Of a DNA stretch of 64,000 nt, positions 22,845-33,063 are shown one piece after another. This DNA comes from Periconia sp. R9002. Lineage: Eukaryota; Ascomycota; Dothideomycetes; Pleosporales; Periconiaceae. Each line of letters opens with the position of its first letter. The stretch's first letter is position 1. The notes beneath the pieces are model-generated. The model had not been told where the DNA came from and did no database searches. It saw only the letters and a program-made list of their open reading frames with translations. The position numbers and the translations under genes were made by a program. Where the stretch lies: contig JAMAHW010000055.1 of assembly GCA_023627715.1 (NCBI GenBank), positions 211,310 through 275,309 on the forward strand, given 5' to 3'.

Positions 22845-25235
22845 ATGGCTTCTGGCAGTTCGTCAGAGTCCAACATCGACCATGCCAATGGCGAACAACA
22901 TGTGGAATTGGAAAATATGGAGGATAAGAAGCCGAGCATACCTCTTGAGGAGGATATAATGCAGCTGGCGCGGCTCGGCGAAATCGCAGCCATCCAAAAG
23001 TTGTTCGACGGGGGCCAGTTCGATGCTACGTATAAAGATGAGCAAGGCATAACGCCATTACATGTAGGGCATCGTAGATGAGCATTGTTTGGAAGTGTAT
23101 TGATCGTTTCTACAGTGGGCAGCCATCAACAACCATTATGCGTTATGCCACTTCCTGATCACGAACGGCGCAAACATCAACGCGAAAGGAGGAGATGCAG
23201 TGGCTACGCCGGTCTTATGGGCCGCCAAACGCTGCCACTACTACATCGTCAATCTCCTTCTCGAACACGGTGCTGATCCTCTCCTCACTGATGATCAAGG
23301 CTTCAACCTCCTACACTCCGCGACGCTTGACGGAAACGTATACCAGCTTGTGCTGCTGCTCCACCAAGACATCCCCGTCGACATTCCCGATGCGCAGGCA
23401 CACACGGCCCTGATGTGGGCCGCATACAAAGGCTACCCTGCCTGTGTTGACCTTTTCCTGCGCTGGGGCGCAAACGTATACGCGACCGATGATCAGGGTT
23501 TTACAGCCTTACATTGGGCTCTCGTGAAGGGCTCGCAAGGCTCGATCCAAAAGCTACTCGAATACGGAGCGGACAGATTCGCTAAAAACAACGATGGAAA
23601 AACACCTGCTGTCACCGCCGAGGAGATGAATACAGTACGGCAGTGGCGCAAGGCGCTTTCGCAGACCGGCTACAATCCAGATGGAACGCACAAACAGTTT
23701 CCTATACCGCAGGTCAAGGATACGCGATGGTTCATCACGAGGTTTTTATATTTTTGGCCTAGCCTTATCATCGTGATTGCCTTGTATCTGCTCAGCCATT
23801 TCCCCGTCTACATTGGGCTTCCTGTGGCCGGTGTGTTTAGCTTTGCTATGCAGTGGGTTGCACAGAAGCTCTTAGCATGGGCGCCGGCCAATATGAGGAG
23901 TTTACAGCATACGGTATGTCTTCTATTGCCAATTGGGTGCCCTTCGCTAATATGTTGTCAAGTCATGGTTGGCGGGCATTTTCTCCGGTACATTGCTTTG
24001 GGTTGGCGTTTCCTGGATCACGACTGTCCTGCCTGGTATGTTATTTTGTACCATCCTACACTTTCCATTGAGCTAACTCTCGCAGCCACCTTCAAGAAGC
24101 ACTTCTTTCTTAATGTTTTGTTTGCGATGTTTTACGGTCTCACGGCGTACTTTTACTTCTTTACCATGGAATCGGATCCTGGATTTGTTCCGAAATCGGC
24201 CAGCAGGAGTGCGTCAAAAAAGGTCATTGATGAACTTATGGAGCTTCGGCAATTCGACGAGAATCATTTTTGCGTGAGCTGCATGGTCCGGAAACCGTTG
24301 AGGAGTAAACATTGCAAAAGATGTGAACGTTGTGTTGCAAAGTCTGATCAGTAAGTTTAATTGCCTCTCGCCTCTATTAGGATTGGAGCTGATCATATCA
24401 CAGTCACTGCCCTTGGGTCAACAACTGCGTTGCGAACAACAACCATAGGCACTTCGTACTCTACATTCTGTCCTTGGAGCTCGGTATCGTTTCCTGGGTA
24501 TACCTTGTCCTCCACTGTAAGTCTTCATCTAGTCCAATTAGAGACCTGGCAAAGTTAACATTTGCAGACCTTGAGAAAATCAAGAAGCCCAAAGACGTCA
24601 AGTGCACCTTCCTTTCGGATGACTTGTGCGAAATCATGCACAAAGATTCTTACACTATAGTTCTCACCATCTGGGCTGCCTTCCAGCTTACCTGGGTCAC
24701 TATGCTTGCGTGCGTTCAACTGCTTCAGATCGCACGCAATCTCACGACATACGAGAGCATGCGGGGCCACCTTCACGATAAGACACCAGCGGACGCACTC
24801 AACAGCTTCGTAACCACAGGCGATACAAGCCAAGACGTCGCAGGCGGAAATGCCCCAACCAATGGTTTCGGTTCAGGACAAGACACAGGCGACGCACCGG
24901 ATGCGGGACGACGGCATGCCAGGCATTCGATTTGGGATCAATGGAAGCGACTTCTTGGACTCGACACATTTGTTGCCACGGCTCTTCAAGGCTCGCAAGC
25001 GGGTCGACAGCAGAGGAGGGGCGGGAATCCGTGGAGCAGAGGCGTCATCACCAATTGTAAAGATTTTTGGTGCGATGGTGCGCCGATATTGAAGTCAAGG
25101 GAGAGTGGGTTCGCAAGACTCGCGGGCGAGAGGGTCGACTACACGAGGATTTATGAAATTCCTCGCATGAGGTATGCACGAAGTGGTGGTGGAGACGGAG
25201 GCAGATACGAGTCGGTTGGAACGGATGAAGTGTAA
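22845..25235 (+). CDS. akr1: Palmitoyltransferase Akr1, ankyrin repeats and DHHC domain
   Basis: CDS is join(22845..23063,23116..23913,23963..24035,24086..24350,24404..24516,24568..25235), 711 aa. Ankyrin repeats fill about residues 45-265 ([44 protein letters not shown]). Hydrophobic membrane segments follow. The Cys-rich domain has [20 protein letters not shown], and the catalytic tetrapeptide is read across the fourth intron as [11 protein letters not shown] (about residue 450), with the DHHC cysteine as acyl carrier. Two more membrane segments and a cytosolic tail follow. By family knowledge it S-palmitoylates membrane-associated proteins in the Golgi. All six exons keep frame. The splice inside the catalytic motif is exact, so the gene looks functional. 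Confidence 0.96.
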
Positions 25236-25670
25236 TGGGTGTAGGTTGAAGCAAGCAAGAGGACGGAAGACATTTTTCGAGATTCTCGGTACATGGCCTT
25301 TGATGTTATTCGACGTTTAGTTATTATGTTTCTATCATGATACATGAATTTCTTTTCATATATTAGAGAAGTTGGAGACATGCGATCTCTCTTGATAACC
25401 ACGTTGGAAGTGCTAGCCCTAAGATGTGACGTTCAGATTACCTCGGAACCGAAATAAACCCGGAAGGAAGCTCGGCTTGCTAAAGTTCTAGCGGACCACA
25501 CTTTTGGTTCCGACAAACTGAACTATCACTCTCTCACATGCGATGCTGCAGCATGACCCTGAAGATTCCTCAAGTTTTTCCACTACTGCAATCTTAGTTT
25601 CTGTTTATTATACCTTGTTTTCTCTCCGCGTTCTCTATGTATATATTCCAACACTTCACGATATCCGAAT
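25236..25670. other. Intergenic region, Akr1 end to Afg1 promoter
   Basis: This is 435 bp between two genes on the same strand. Nothing is recognised beyond A+T-rich stretches near the Afg1 start. Confidence 0.6.
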
Positions 25671-27463
25671 ATGACATCATTTGAGGCTCTTCGAGGGCTG
25701 CGACCGCCTCTTATTCACAGTCAGTTTGCGAGAACTTTTGCCGCTGGCTCTCATGCGGTGCGGCGAAATTTCTCGGTACGCGTGAATGGGAAGAGGAGGA
25801 CCATTTGTACGGATTGCCTGCGCACAATTCGAGGGCAGAGGAAAGAGTGGAATCATGCGCTGAATTTGAGCATTCGGACAGGTGGACACCGAACATATGC
25901 CCAAGAGATTCAGGCCAGCGTGTTAGAGGAGGAAGGCAGGAGTGAGAAAGCTGGGAAGCAGACAAACAACACGCCGATGAAGGAGTACGATGCGCGCGTC
26001 AACAGTGGCCGCTTGCGAGACGATCCCCATCAACGCAGCATCATTCAGGATCTTGAAGATCTCCACCGAATGCTGTCCCGCTACACACAACCTCCCGTCC
26101 AACAGCCCACCCTCGAATCGCTCCAGCCCCCGAAAAAATCGCTCTTCTCGTCTCTGTTCTCATCCGGTACCGCTTCGCGCGCCGCTCTGCCTCCCATCCC
26201 CGAATCGCTCCCCAAAGGGCTGTACATGTATGGTGACGTGGGATCAGGCAAAACCATGCTCATGGATCTATTCTACGACACGCTCCCGAGCAACATCACC
26301 AAGAAGACAAGGATCCACTTTCACGCCTTCATGCAGCGCGTGCACAAGGATTTGCACAAGATGAAGATGCAGCACGGCAACGAAGTCGACGCGATCCCAT
26401 ACGTGGCGGCCAATATCGCGCAAGATGCCAGCGTGCTCTGCTTCGACGAGTTTCAGTGCACCGACGTGGCCGACGCCATGATCCTGCGCCGCCTCATCGA
26501 AAGCCTCATGGCCCACGGCACCGTCATCGTCACCACCAGCAATCGCCACCCAGACGACCTCTACAAGAACGGCATACAGCGCGAATCCTTCATTCCCGCA
26601 ATCAATCTCCTCAAATCCCGCCTCACCGTCCTCAACCTCGACTCCCAGACCGACTACCGCAAGATTCCCCGCCCACCCTCGGGCGTCTACCACCACCCGC
26701 TCGACGAGGCCGCCGTCACGCACGCAGAGCGCTGGTTCCGCTTCATGGGCGACTTCGAGCACGATCCCCCGCATAAAGCTACACACACAGTCTGGGGCCG
26801 TGAAATTGAGGTTCCCAAAGCTAGCGGTCGCTGCGCGTGGTTTACGTTTGACCAGATTATCGGCAGGGCCACCGGCGCCGCAGACTATCTAGAACTCATG
26901 CGCAACTACGACGCTTTCATCGTGACGGATGTGCCCGGGATGAACCACAAGAGTCGCGATTTGGCAAGGCGCTTCATCACTTTCATTGACGCTATTTACG
27001 AGAGCAGGGTACGTTGACCACCTTTCCCCTTCTAGACCCCCTCCACTAACCTTTCCAACAGGCCAAACTCGTCCTTACAACCGCAGTCCCACTGACCTCC
27101 CTCTTCCTCTCCACCTCGGAACTCACAGAAGCCCTTTCCTCCTCCTCCTCCTCTTCTTCCTCCTCTCCCTCTACCACCACCCCTCCAACAAGCCCCTCCT
27201 CCCCAGACTCAGACGCAGACGTCTCAGACGTCATGCGCGCCCTTATGGACGATCTAGGGATGAACATGTCGATGCTGAAGAACAGCAGCATCTTTTCGGG
27301 CGACGAGGAGCGCTTTGCGTTTGCGCGCGCGCTGAGTCGGCTCAGCGAGATGGGGAGTCGCGAGTGGGTTGAGCGCGGGATGGGGTTGGAGGGTGCGGGG
27401 GGCAAGGAGGAGGCGGAGGGGTGGAGTCGGGTTCGGTCGAGTTGGCGGGAGGATAGTTTGTAG
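25671..27463 (+). CDS. afg1: Mitochondrial AAA ATPase Afg1
   Basis: CDS is join(25671..27008,27062..27463), 579 aa, with a 53-nt intron near the end of the conserved region. The first 65 residues are basic and poor in acidic residues, which suits a mitochondrial presequence. The Walker A loop GDVGSGKT is at about 188-195 and Walker B LCFDEFQC near 255-262. The Arg-containing sensor region ([22 protein letters not shown]) and the YRKIPRP segment are typical of the Afg1/LACE1 family. The second exon carries a polyserine stretch, then the [17 protein letters not shown] motif seen at the end of family members. By family knowledge it is an inner-membrane protein supporting turnover of respiratory-chain subunits. 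The serine run is low-complexity and probably species-specific. Confidence 0.94.
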
Positions 27464-27776
27464 ATATGAGGGGGAAGGTGGGAATTCTCCTTGAAGTTCT
27501 TTTGCTTCTAGGTTCATACTTTGCCCAAGTCTGGATGAGCGTTTTTCGCATTCGTCTACGCATCTATGCATCCATCCATATCAGCCTTATATTTTACAAT
27601 ATATATCACAACAATCAAGAACCGCACATTATCACCCTTGAAAACAAAACTTCTTCTCTAGTTCATCTTTCACGCATCCGTCTTCTCACTACACATCATC
27701 TAGGATCGCTTGCTCTAACTCTACTCCCCTCCGCTCCCTCAAAATGAAACCTCTTTTCCTTCACTTCGCCCACCGT
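27464..27776. other. Short intergenic region between convergent genes
   Basis: This is 313 bp holding the 3' ends of Afg1 and of the unknown minus-strand frame. Nothing else is seen. Confidence 0.6.
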
Positions 27777-28772
27777 TCACCCCTCTGACCCCATAATCCA
27801 CCTCACCTTCTCCCCACCCCGCTGGGGTCTCGGCACCGCCACGGAACCCGCAGCACCAACAACCGGCGAGCCCGTACACCTCGGAACCGGAGAAGAGAGA
27901 GCCGCATTCCCATGTCCAATCCCATGGGCCGGGGGGAGAAAGGGGAGTGGTGGTGCTCCCCCAAGTTGATGCGAACTCTGCGAGACGGGCATGGGGGTCG
28001 AGACATTGGAGGAGGAAGTGATCGTTCCTTCGACTCTGCCTCCAGCCATCGATTCCCTTCTCATGACAGGTGCAGAGTCCAATCTGCCGCTGAGGGTATT
28101 TAGATTAGGCAGGCTACCAGAGGAGCTTGTGCGTCGGTTGTAGGTGTCACAAGGATGGGGAAGAGGGTAGTTGTGAGACTGTTGTTGTAGATATTGCTGA
28201 TGTTGATGGTGGAGGAGTTGGGTTTGGGACATGGTAATCCCCGGTGTGCTCAGGTTACTGCCACCTCCCTGGACTAGTGGCTGCTGTTGGTTGAAAGAGT
28301 TCTGTCTCCCGAAAACCACGGCGTGTGAGCTCTGTGGCGTACTTGGTAACCATCCCCACCCACACTCCTTGATGCCTCTTCCCTCTTTGCCACCCCCTTC
28401 ACTACCTGTGCCATCGTCCATTTCCACCAGCCTCGCCAGCAGATCTTCCGTGATGACGAGTAAATGCTCGACGGCGGTGAGACGCGAGGTCTCGGGCGCG
28501 CTACAGCAGTGAATGTAAGCGCGTCCCTGAGGATTGTGCTCGACGATTGCAGCCGTAGACAGATTTGAGGAGGCAGCGCTGTACGTTATAACATCGAAGT
28601 GGCGGGTAGAACCGTAGACTGCGAGGGCGTTGGATAGAACACGTTGAATGGTCGTGTGGAGGGAGGACGATGGTGTTGGGGAGGAGGAGGGATAGGTTGG
28701 AGTATAAGTGTGGTGAGTGTGTGCATGCATGTGGGAGGGAGAGGGGGGTGAGGGATGGTGATGGTCCTTCAT
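27777..28772 (-). CDS. Hypothetical low-complexity protein
   Basis: 331 aa from the ATG at 28772. The start is rich in His, Pro and Ser and lacks a signal peptide. Residues about 40-120 look like a folded segment (TIQRVLSNALAVYG, HFDVITYSAASSNLS, IHCCSAPETSRL, LLVITEDLLARL). The rest is Ser/Pro/Gln-rich and probably disordered. No known domain is recognised. The start lies only 30 bp after the stop of the next minus-strand frame, so it may be the 3' part of one spliced gene rather than a separate gene. A GTACTG donor inside the upstream frame and an AATAG acceptor before this ATG would join them in frame. Confidence 0.55.
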   Translation of the reverse strand: MKDHHHPSPPSPSHMHAHTHHTYTPTYPSSSPTPSSSLHTTIQRVLSNALAVYGSTRHFDVITYSAASSNLSTAAIVEHNPQGRAYIHCCSAPETSRLTAVEHLLVITEDLLARLVEMDDGTGSEGGGKEGRGIKECGWGWLPSTPQSSHAVVFGRQNSFNQQQPLVQGGGSNLSTPGITMSQTQLLHHQHQQYLQQQSHNYPLPHPCDTYNRRTSSSGSLPNLNTLSGRLDSAPVMRRESMAGGRVEGTITSSSNVSTPMPVSQSSHQLGGAPPLPFLPPAHGIGHGNAALSSPVPRCTGSPVVGAAGSVAVPRPQRGGEKVRWIMGSEG

Positions 28773-28802
28773 TGTTTCGTTCTATTGTGATCTAGAAGTT
28801 GG

Positions 28803-29357
28803 TTACGAGGGCGAAGTGGAAGGTAATGAGTCTGTTTCCTCAGGAAGCGCGTTTGATTCTTCTGAAGCAGTCGAAGCTTCCAAGGGCAGTACCGATAACG
28901 TACGTTCAGTGAAGTTCTTTTCACTATCCGGATGGTGGCTTGTATGGCGGTGATGAGGAACAAACCACTGTTCAATTTTTCCCTTCAAAGTATGCGCCTT
29001 TTCAGGGTGTTGTTCTGCCCACTGCTCTCTCGCCTTCTTTTTCTCTTCGTTCTTCAGCTCCTCGCGTTCTTTCTTTTCCCTCTTGATTCTCCTGCTTTCC
29101 TGGTACCTCCACTGCAGATATGGCTGCGCAGCGTGGAACTCGGCGCGGATGTCTTGTAAGTGGCCTCCAATATGCCCCGGACGGCGTTCGAAGGGACGAG
29201 TGGAGAAGAAGAGTGCGGGGTCGACTCTACAGTGGGGACACTTTCCTTGCTTGGTGATTTCAGAGATTGATGGGCGCGAGGATGATGCGACTGACGATGA
29301 TACGCGCGAGGATGACGCTGCGGTGGAGAAGCTTTCACTTCGGGTGCTATAGGCCAT
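28803..29357 (-). CDS. Hypothetical coiled-coil protein with CxxC motif
   Basis: 184 aa from the ATG at 29357. The open frame runs further upstream to about 29486 without an ATG. After a Ser-rich N-terminus comes KCPHCRVDPALFF, a possible zinc knuckle lacking an obvious second Cys pair. A long charged helix follows (many Arg, Lys and Glu, about 85-125), then a Ser/Glu-rich tail. No family is recognised. A strong GTACGT donor within its last 40 codons, with a CTTCTAG acceptor beyond the stop, offers an alternative C-terminus, so the true 3' structure is open. An upstream exon is also possible. Confidence 0.5.
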   Translation of the reverse strand: MAYSTRSESFSTAASSSRVSSSVASSSRPSISEITKQGKCPHCRVDPALFFSTRPFERRPGHIGGHLQDIRAEFHAAQPYLQWRYQESRRIKREKKEREELKNEEKKKAREQWAEQHPEKAHTLKGKIEQWFVPHHRHTSHHPDSEKNFTERTLSVLPLEASTASEESNALPEETDSLPSTSPS

Positions 29358-29846
29358 GGGAGCACGGCCAGGTTGGGAGGTGGGCGCGGAGGATATGATC
29401 GGTCGATAAGGGAGGTAGGAGGCTACGATCACCACATGAGCCAGTTTATCGAGTAGGGGAAAGGATTTAGTATTATATGCCGTCAAAAGATATGCAAAGG
29501 ATAATAGTTAATGAAGAGGTGAGACGGCAGATGTTAGAGAGGTAAGTGAGCCCTGGACTGCGCTTTCCATTTTCATGGTCCTTTCGACCACCTACTCTTT
29601 AGGGATGATGCCCAACGACTTCTGTTACCTTGAAAGGCAATATTTGATAGGAAATAACAAGCTAGGTCATAAATGTCATTAAAGTCATCGACAAGCTTTG
29701 ACATCATTTCTTGATAGTTTCACCATAATGGCAATCTAGGACAATCGGTTTTCTGACAACAATCCAAAATTCAAGTTATTTTCTACATTTTCTTCTGATA
29801 TTCATTCTTGTGATCAATCTCACCTTTCCTTTGCATTCATATCGAT
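29358..29846. other. Intergenic region
   Basis: This is the promoter side of the unknown minus-strand frame and the 3' side of the dehydratase. It is A+T-richer, and no gene is recognised. Confidence 0.55.
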
Positions 29847-31832
29847 CTAGATCCTCTCGCCCTCCAAAATCGGCCTCGCCTCATCGCTCTTCCACCAACT
29901 CTTCCCCTCCGCACCAGGGAATCCAAACTTCTCCATACTCTCGGGCTTCATCTCAACAGAATAACCGGGACTCATAGGCGTAACATAGTACCCATCCTTA
30001 ATTTCGGACGGGTGAAAGAAGTGCTCGTGCAAGTGATCCACGTATTCTAGGACAGACTTTTGGGCCGACACGCAGACGTAGTCGATGGTGGAGAGATGTT
30101 GTGTGTATTCAGGGAGACCGACACCGCCGCTGTGGGGAACGATTGGAATTTTGAACTTTGTGTTTGTTCGTGTTAGTGATGAAGCGTGAGAGGTGGGGTT
30201 ACAGGAGGATGGTAGGTACCTTGGCAGCCATGAGCAAAACGGCAATGACCTCATTCACACCACCCAGTCGGCACGCATCGATTTGGCATACGTCAATGGC
30301 TCCTGCTGCGAGGAACTGCTTGAACATGACACGATTTTGACACATTTCGCCTGTTGCGACACCGATGCCATAGGTTTTGAGGGCTTCCCTAATGGCCTTA
30401 TGTCCGAGGACTAGAAATTGAATTGTTAGTTTCTTTTCTTTTATTCAAAATCAACGTCGATCTTCGACGCCAACTGAACGGAAGCAAGCAGAACGAAGAA
30501 GAAAGCTCACCATCATCCGGACTCGTTGGCTCCTCAATAAACCACGGCTTAAACTCTGCCAACTGCTTCATATACTCAATCGCCTCGGGGACACTCCACA
30601 CCTGATTCGCGTCAACCATAAGCACATTCCCCTTATCCCACCCAATGATTTCTCTCGCAATCTCCAACCTCTCTCGATCCTGCGCCACATCCCCACCAAC
30701 CTTGAGCTTGAAGTGCTTGTACCCTTTGCTCAGCGTCTCCTGCAGCAGACCCTTCATCTTCTCCCGCCCGTAGCCCAGCCATCCCGCAGACGTAGTATAC
30801 GCCGGCACCGCACGGGAGTCGAGCGCCTCCTGGATCCGCTCTTTCTTCCCTTCCTCTGCCTTTGTGAGGATTTCGAGCGCTTCTTCCGGTGTAAGTGCGT
30901 CAGTGATGTACCTAAAGTCGATCAACTTGACAATCTCATGTGGAGTCATGTCCACGACTATGCGCCAGACGGGCTTGTTGAGAGTTTTAGCCCAGAGATC
31001 CCAGATGGCGTTCACGACGGCGCCGAGGGCGAGGTGGATCACGCCTTTTTCCGGGCCGATCCAGCGCAGTTGCGAGTCGTTGACTAGATGGCGCCAGGTC
31101 TGGCCCCAGTTGGAGACGAGAGAGTCGAGGGTGCGGCCTTTGATGCGATCGGCTAAGTGGGCAATAGCGGTGCAGACGATTTCGTTGCCTCGGCCGATGG
31201 TGAAGGTCTAGGGTCTGGATGTTAGATTAGTTGCATGGGAGATTGAGGGCGCCGGTTTTCTCTTGCGCTCTCTAGAGATATAAACTCACCATCCCGTGTC
31301 CCTCGAATCCACCGTCTGTTTTGAGGATTGCGTATGCAGCAGAGTAATCTCCTGCCGCGTTCATAGCATCTGATCCTGTTTTGTCAAGGGACGTCTGATT
31401 CGTTGGTCAGTGGTCGCGATTGTTACTGTGTCTCAAACAAAGGGACGTACGAAAAGATTGGAAAAAGCGAACGGAAGTAAATTTTGAACGTGTGGAGTGG
31501 GTTTCAAAAGGGGATACAACAACTGAAAGGAAAACATGCTAACAGTTAGAAGGGACGAAAAGAAAATAACGAGTAATGTAAAGGTGTTACAGACCCGCCT
31601 CTCACTGAATCCCTACTCCTGTCCACATCTTTTCCTCACAAAAGTCGTAATCCCAAGTTGTTTTTCAACCCCCAAACCCTCAGACCACATGAGCAGGAAT
31701 AATAAACAAACAATCGTCAAACCACACGAACCCACGCATAAAGAAACAGAAACACAGAAAAACGGCAAAGAAGTAAATGATGCATACCGGGAACCGCACA
31801 TCCCTCGTCTCAAACCCGGTGATTGTAACCAT
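29847..31832 (-). CDS. L-fuconate dehydratase-like enolase-superfamily protein
   Basis: CDS is complement(join(29847..30155,30220..30410,30511..31207,31290..31394,31788..31832)), 448 aa, close to the human ENOSF1 length. The segment [14 protein letters not shown] is rebuilt exactly across the first intron. Landmarks of the mandelate racemase/enolase fold are present: [34 protein letters not shown], the catalytic lysine pair LKVGG (about 218-222), the metal ligands DANQ (about 248), EEPTSPDD (about 275) and ATGEMCQNR, and PHSGGVGL with the catalytic His. Family members dehydrate sugar acids such as L-fuconate; the real substrate here is an inference. The first intron, 393 nt, is unusually long for this window, and the first exon codes only 15 residues. 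Confidence 0.93.
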
Positions 31833-33063
31833 CTTTGAAGTCCCTCCTGTTTTATCTTTGTTTTCTATTTCAACAAAAAGATACCTCCTAAGTCTCAGTT
31901 GAAGGTTGAATAGTTGGTTCGATTCGGTACCCTTCCTCTTCTGTCTCCTTAACTTCCTACAGTATTATACGTCAGATAATCCACCAAACAAACCCAATCA
32001 TGAACTCCAAGAACAAAAAGGGATGAGGGGCAAACAACCTACGTACCTAACTCGGAACTCGCGATACGTGCTAAAGACAATTAAACGCGGGGTAACTGTG
32101 TCTGTATTTTAAGCAAAACTCAATTTTCACAAACAAGGGAACCAAAAAATCTGTCCGTATAATCTCTTCGCAGGCAGCTGCAAACCAAGATACGCGTCAC
32201 AATATATACACTTGCTTGACTAGGTACCTACCCTCGCTCAGAAAAAGCTTATTCAAAGTACCTAGGTCGACCCCACTCTATCCACGGAAGAATCTCAAGC
32301 GTAATTTATATTCAGAAAAAGGTGTATAAAAAGGAAGAAATTGTAGTGAGGATGTGGAGGAGAGACTCGGATGGGGATGGGTTACCCTGCCCCTCATTCT
32401 GGTTTGTGGAGAAACTTTCTTGCGCCGTGCCGGGTCCGGGGTAACGTAACGTAATTAAGAGAGCTGAGTGTACGCGTATTCTTGTTTAGTTTGGGGTGTG
32501 TGGTCACGGTAGTTGACTACCTAGGTACCTAGGTACATAGTTAGCCCTTAGCAGGGTGGGTTGGGGGTCACGGGGGTTTTAGGCTAGAGAAGGAGGGGTT
32601 AAACTGGTCTGGTATAGTTGTGGCTTTCTGGAGCGACGTGTGGAGTGTTTGCCGGCTATTGGAGTCGGGAGACTGGATTTGATATATGTGCGGTAGAAAC
32701 TGATTGGTATAGGCATTGATAGACATGTAACTATGTAGATTGGCACCATATTTTTCTTTTAGACTACAATGTTCGCACGGAAGAAATAATACGGAGACAG
32801 ACAGCAAAGGCACACAATTCAACTATATTAAAGATGACGCAAGATGGATCCAAACAGTCATAGAACAGTGAACTACAATGTCCTTCTGCCATCATTCACA
32901 CGATCGAAAGCATGCAACCCCTGTCATAGTACACATTTTCCTTAACCACTAAATCAAATCCCATCAGCTAGAACATGATCCCATCCTCAGTGGGAATTCA
33001 CTTTGCCCAAATCCAAACTGAAGCGGTCTCATCTCCACGTTGAATATAATGTAAGGACCAATT
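31833..33063. other. Intergenic region with palindromic motifs
   Basis: About 1.2 kb with no gene seen. It includes the dehydratase promoter and the splicing-factor 3' region. TACCTAGGTACC-type sequences occur at about 32221-32230, 32257-32266 and 32516-32537. Confidence 0.55.

Noticed and set aside
26268..26786. Minus-strand open frame of 172 codons
   Set aside because: It lies opposite the conserved ATPase core of Afg1. Its Val/Gly/Asp-rich content is typical of an antisense shadow.
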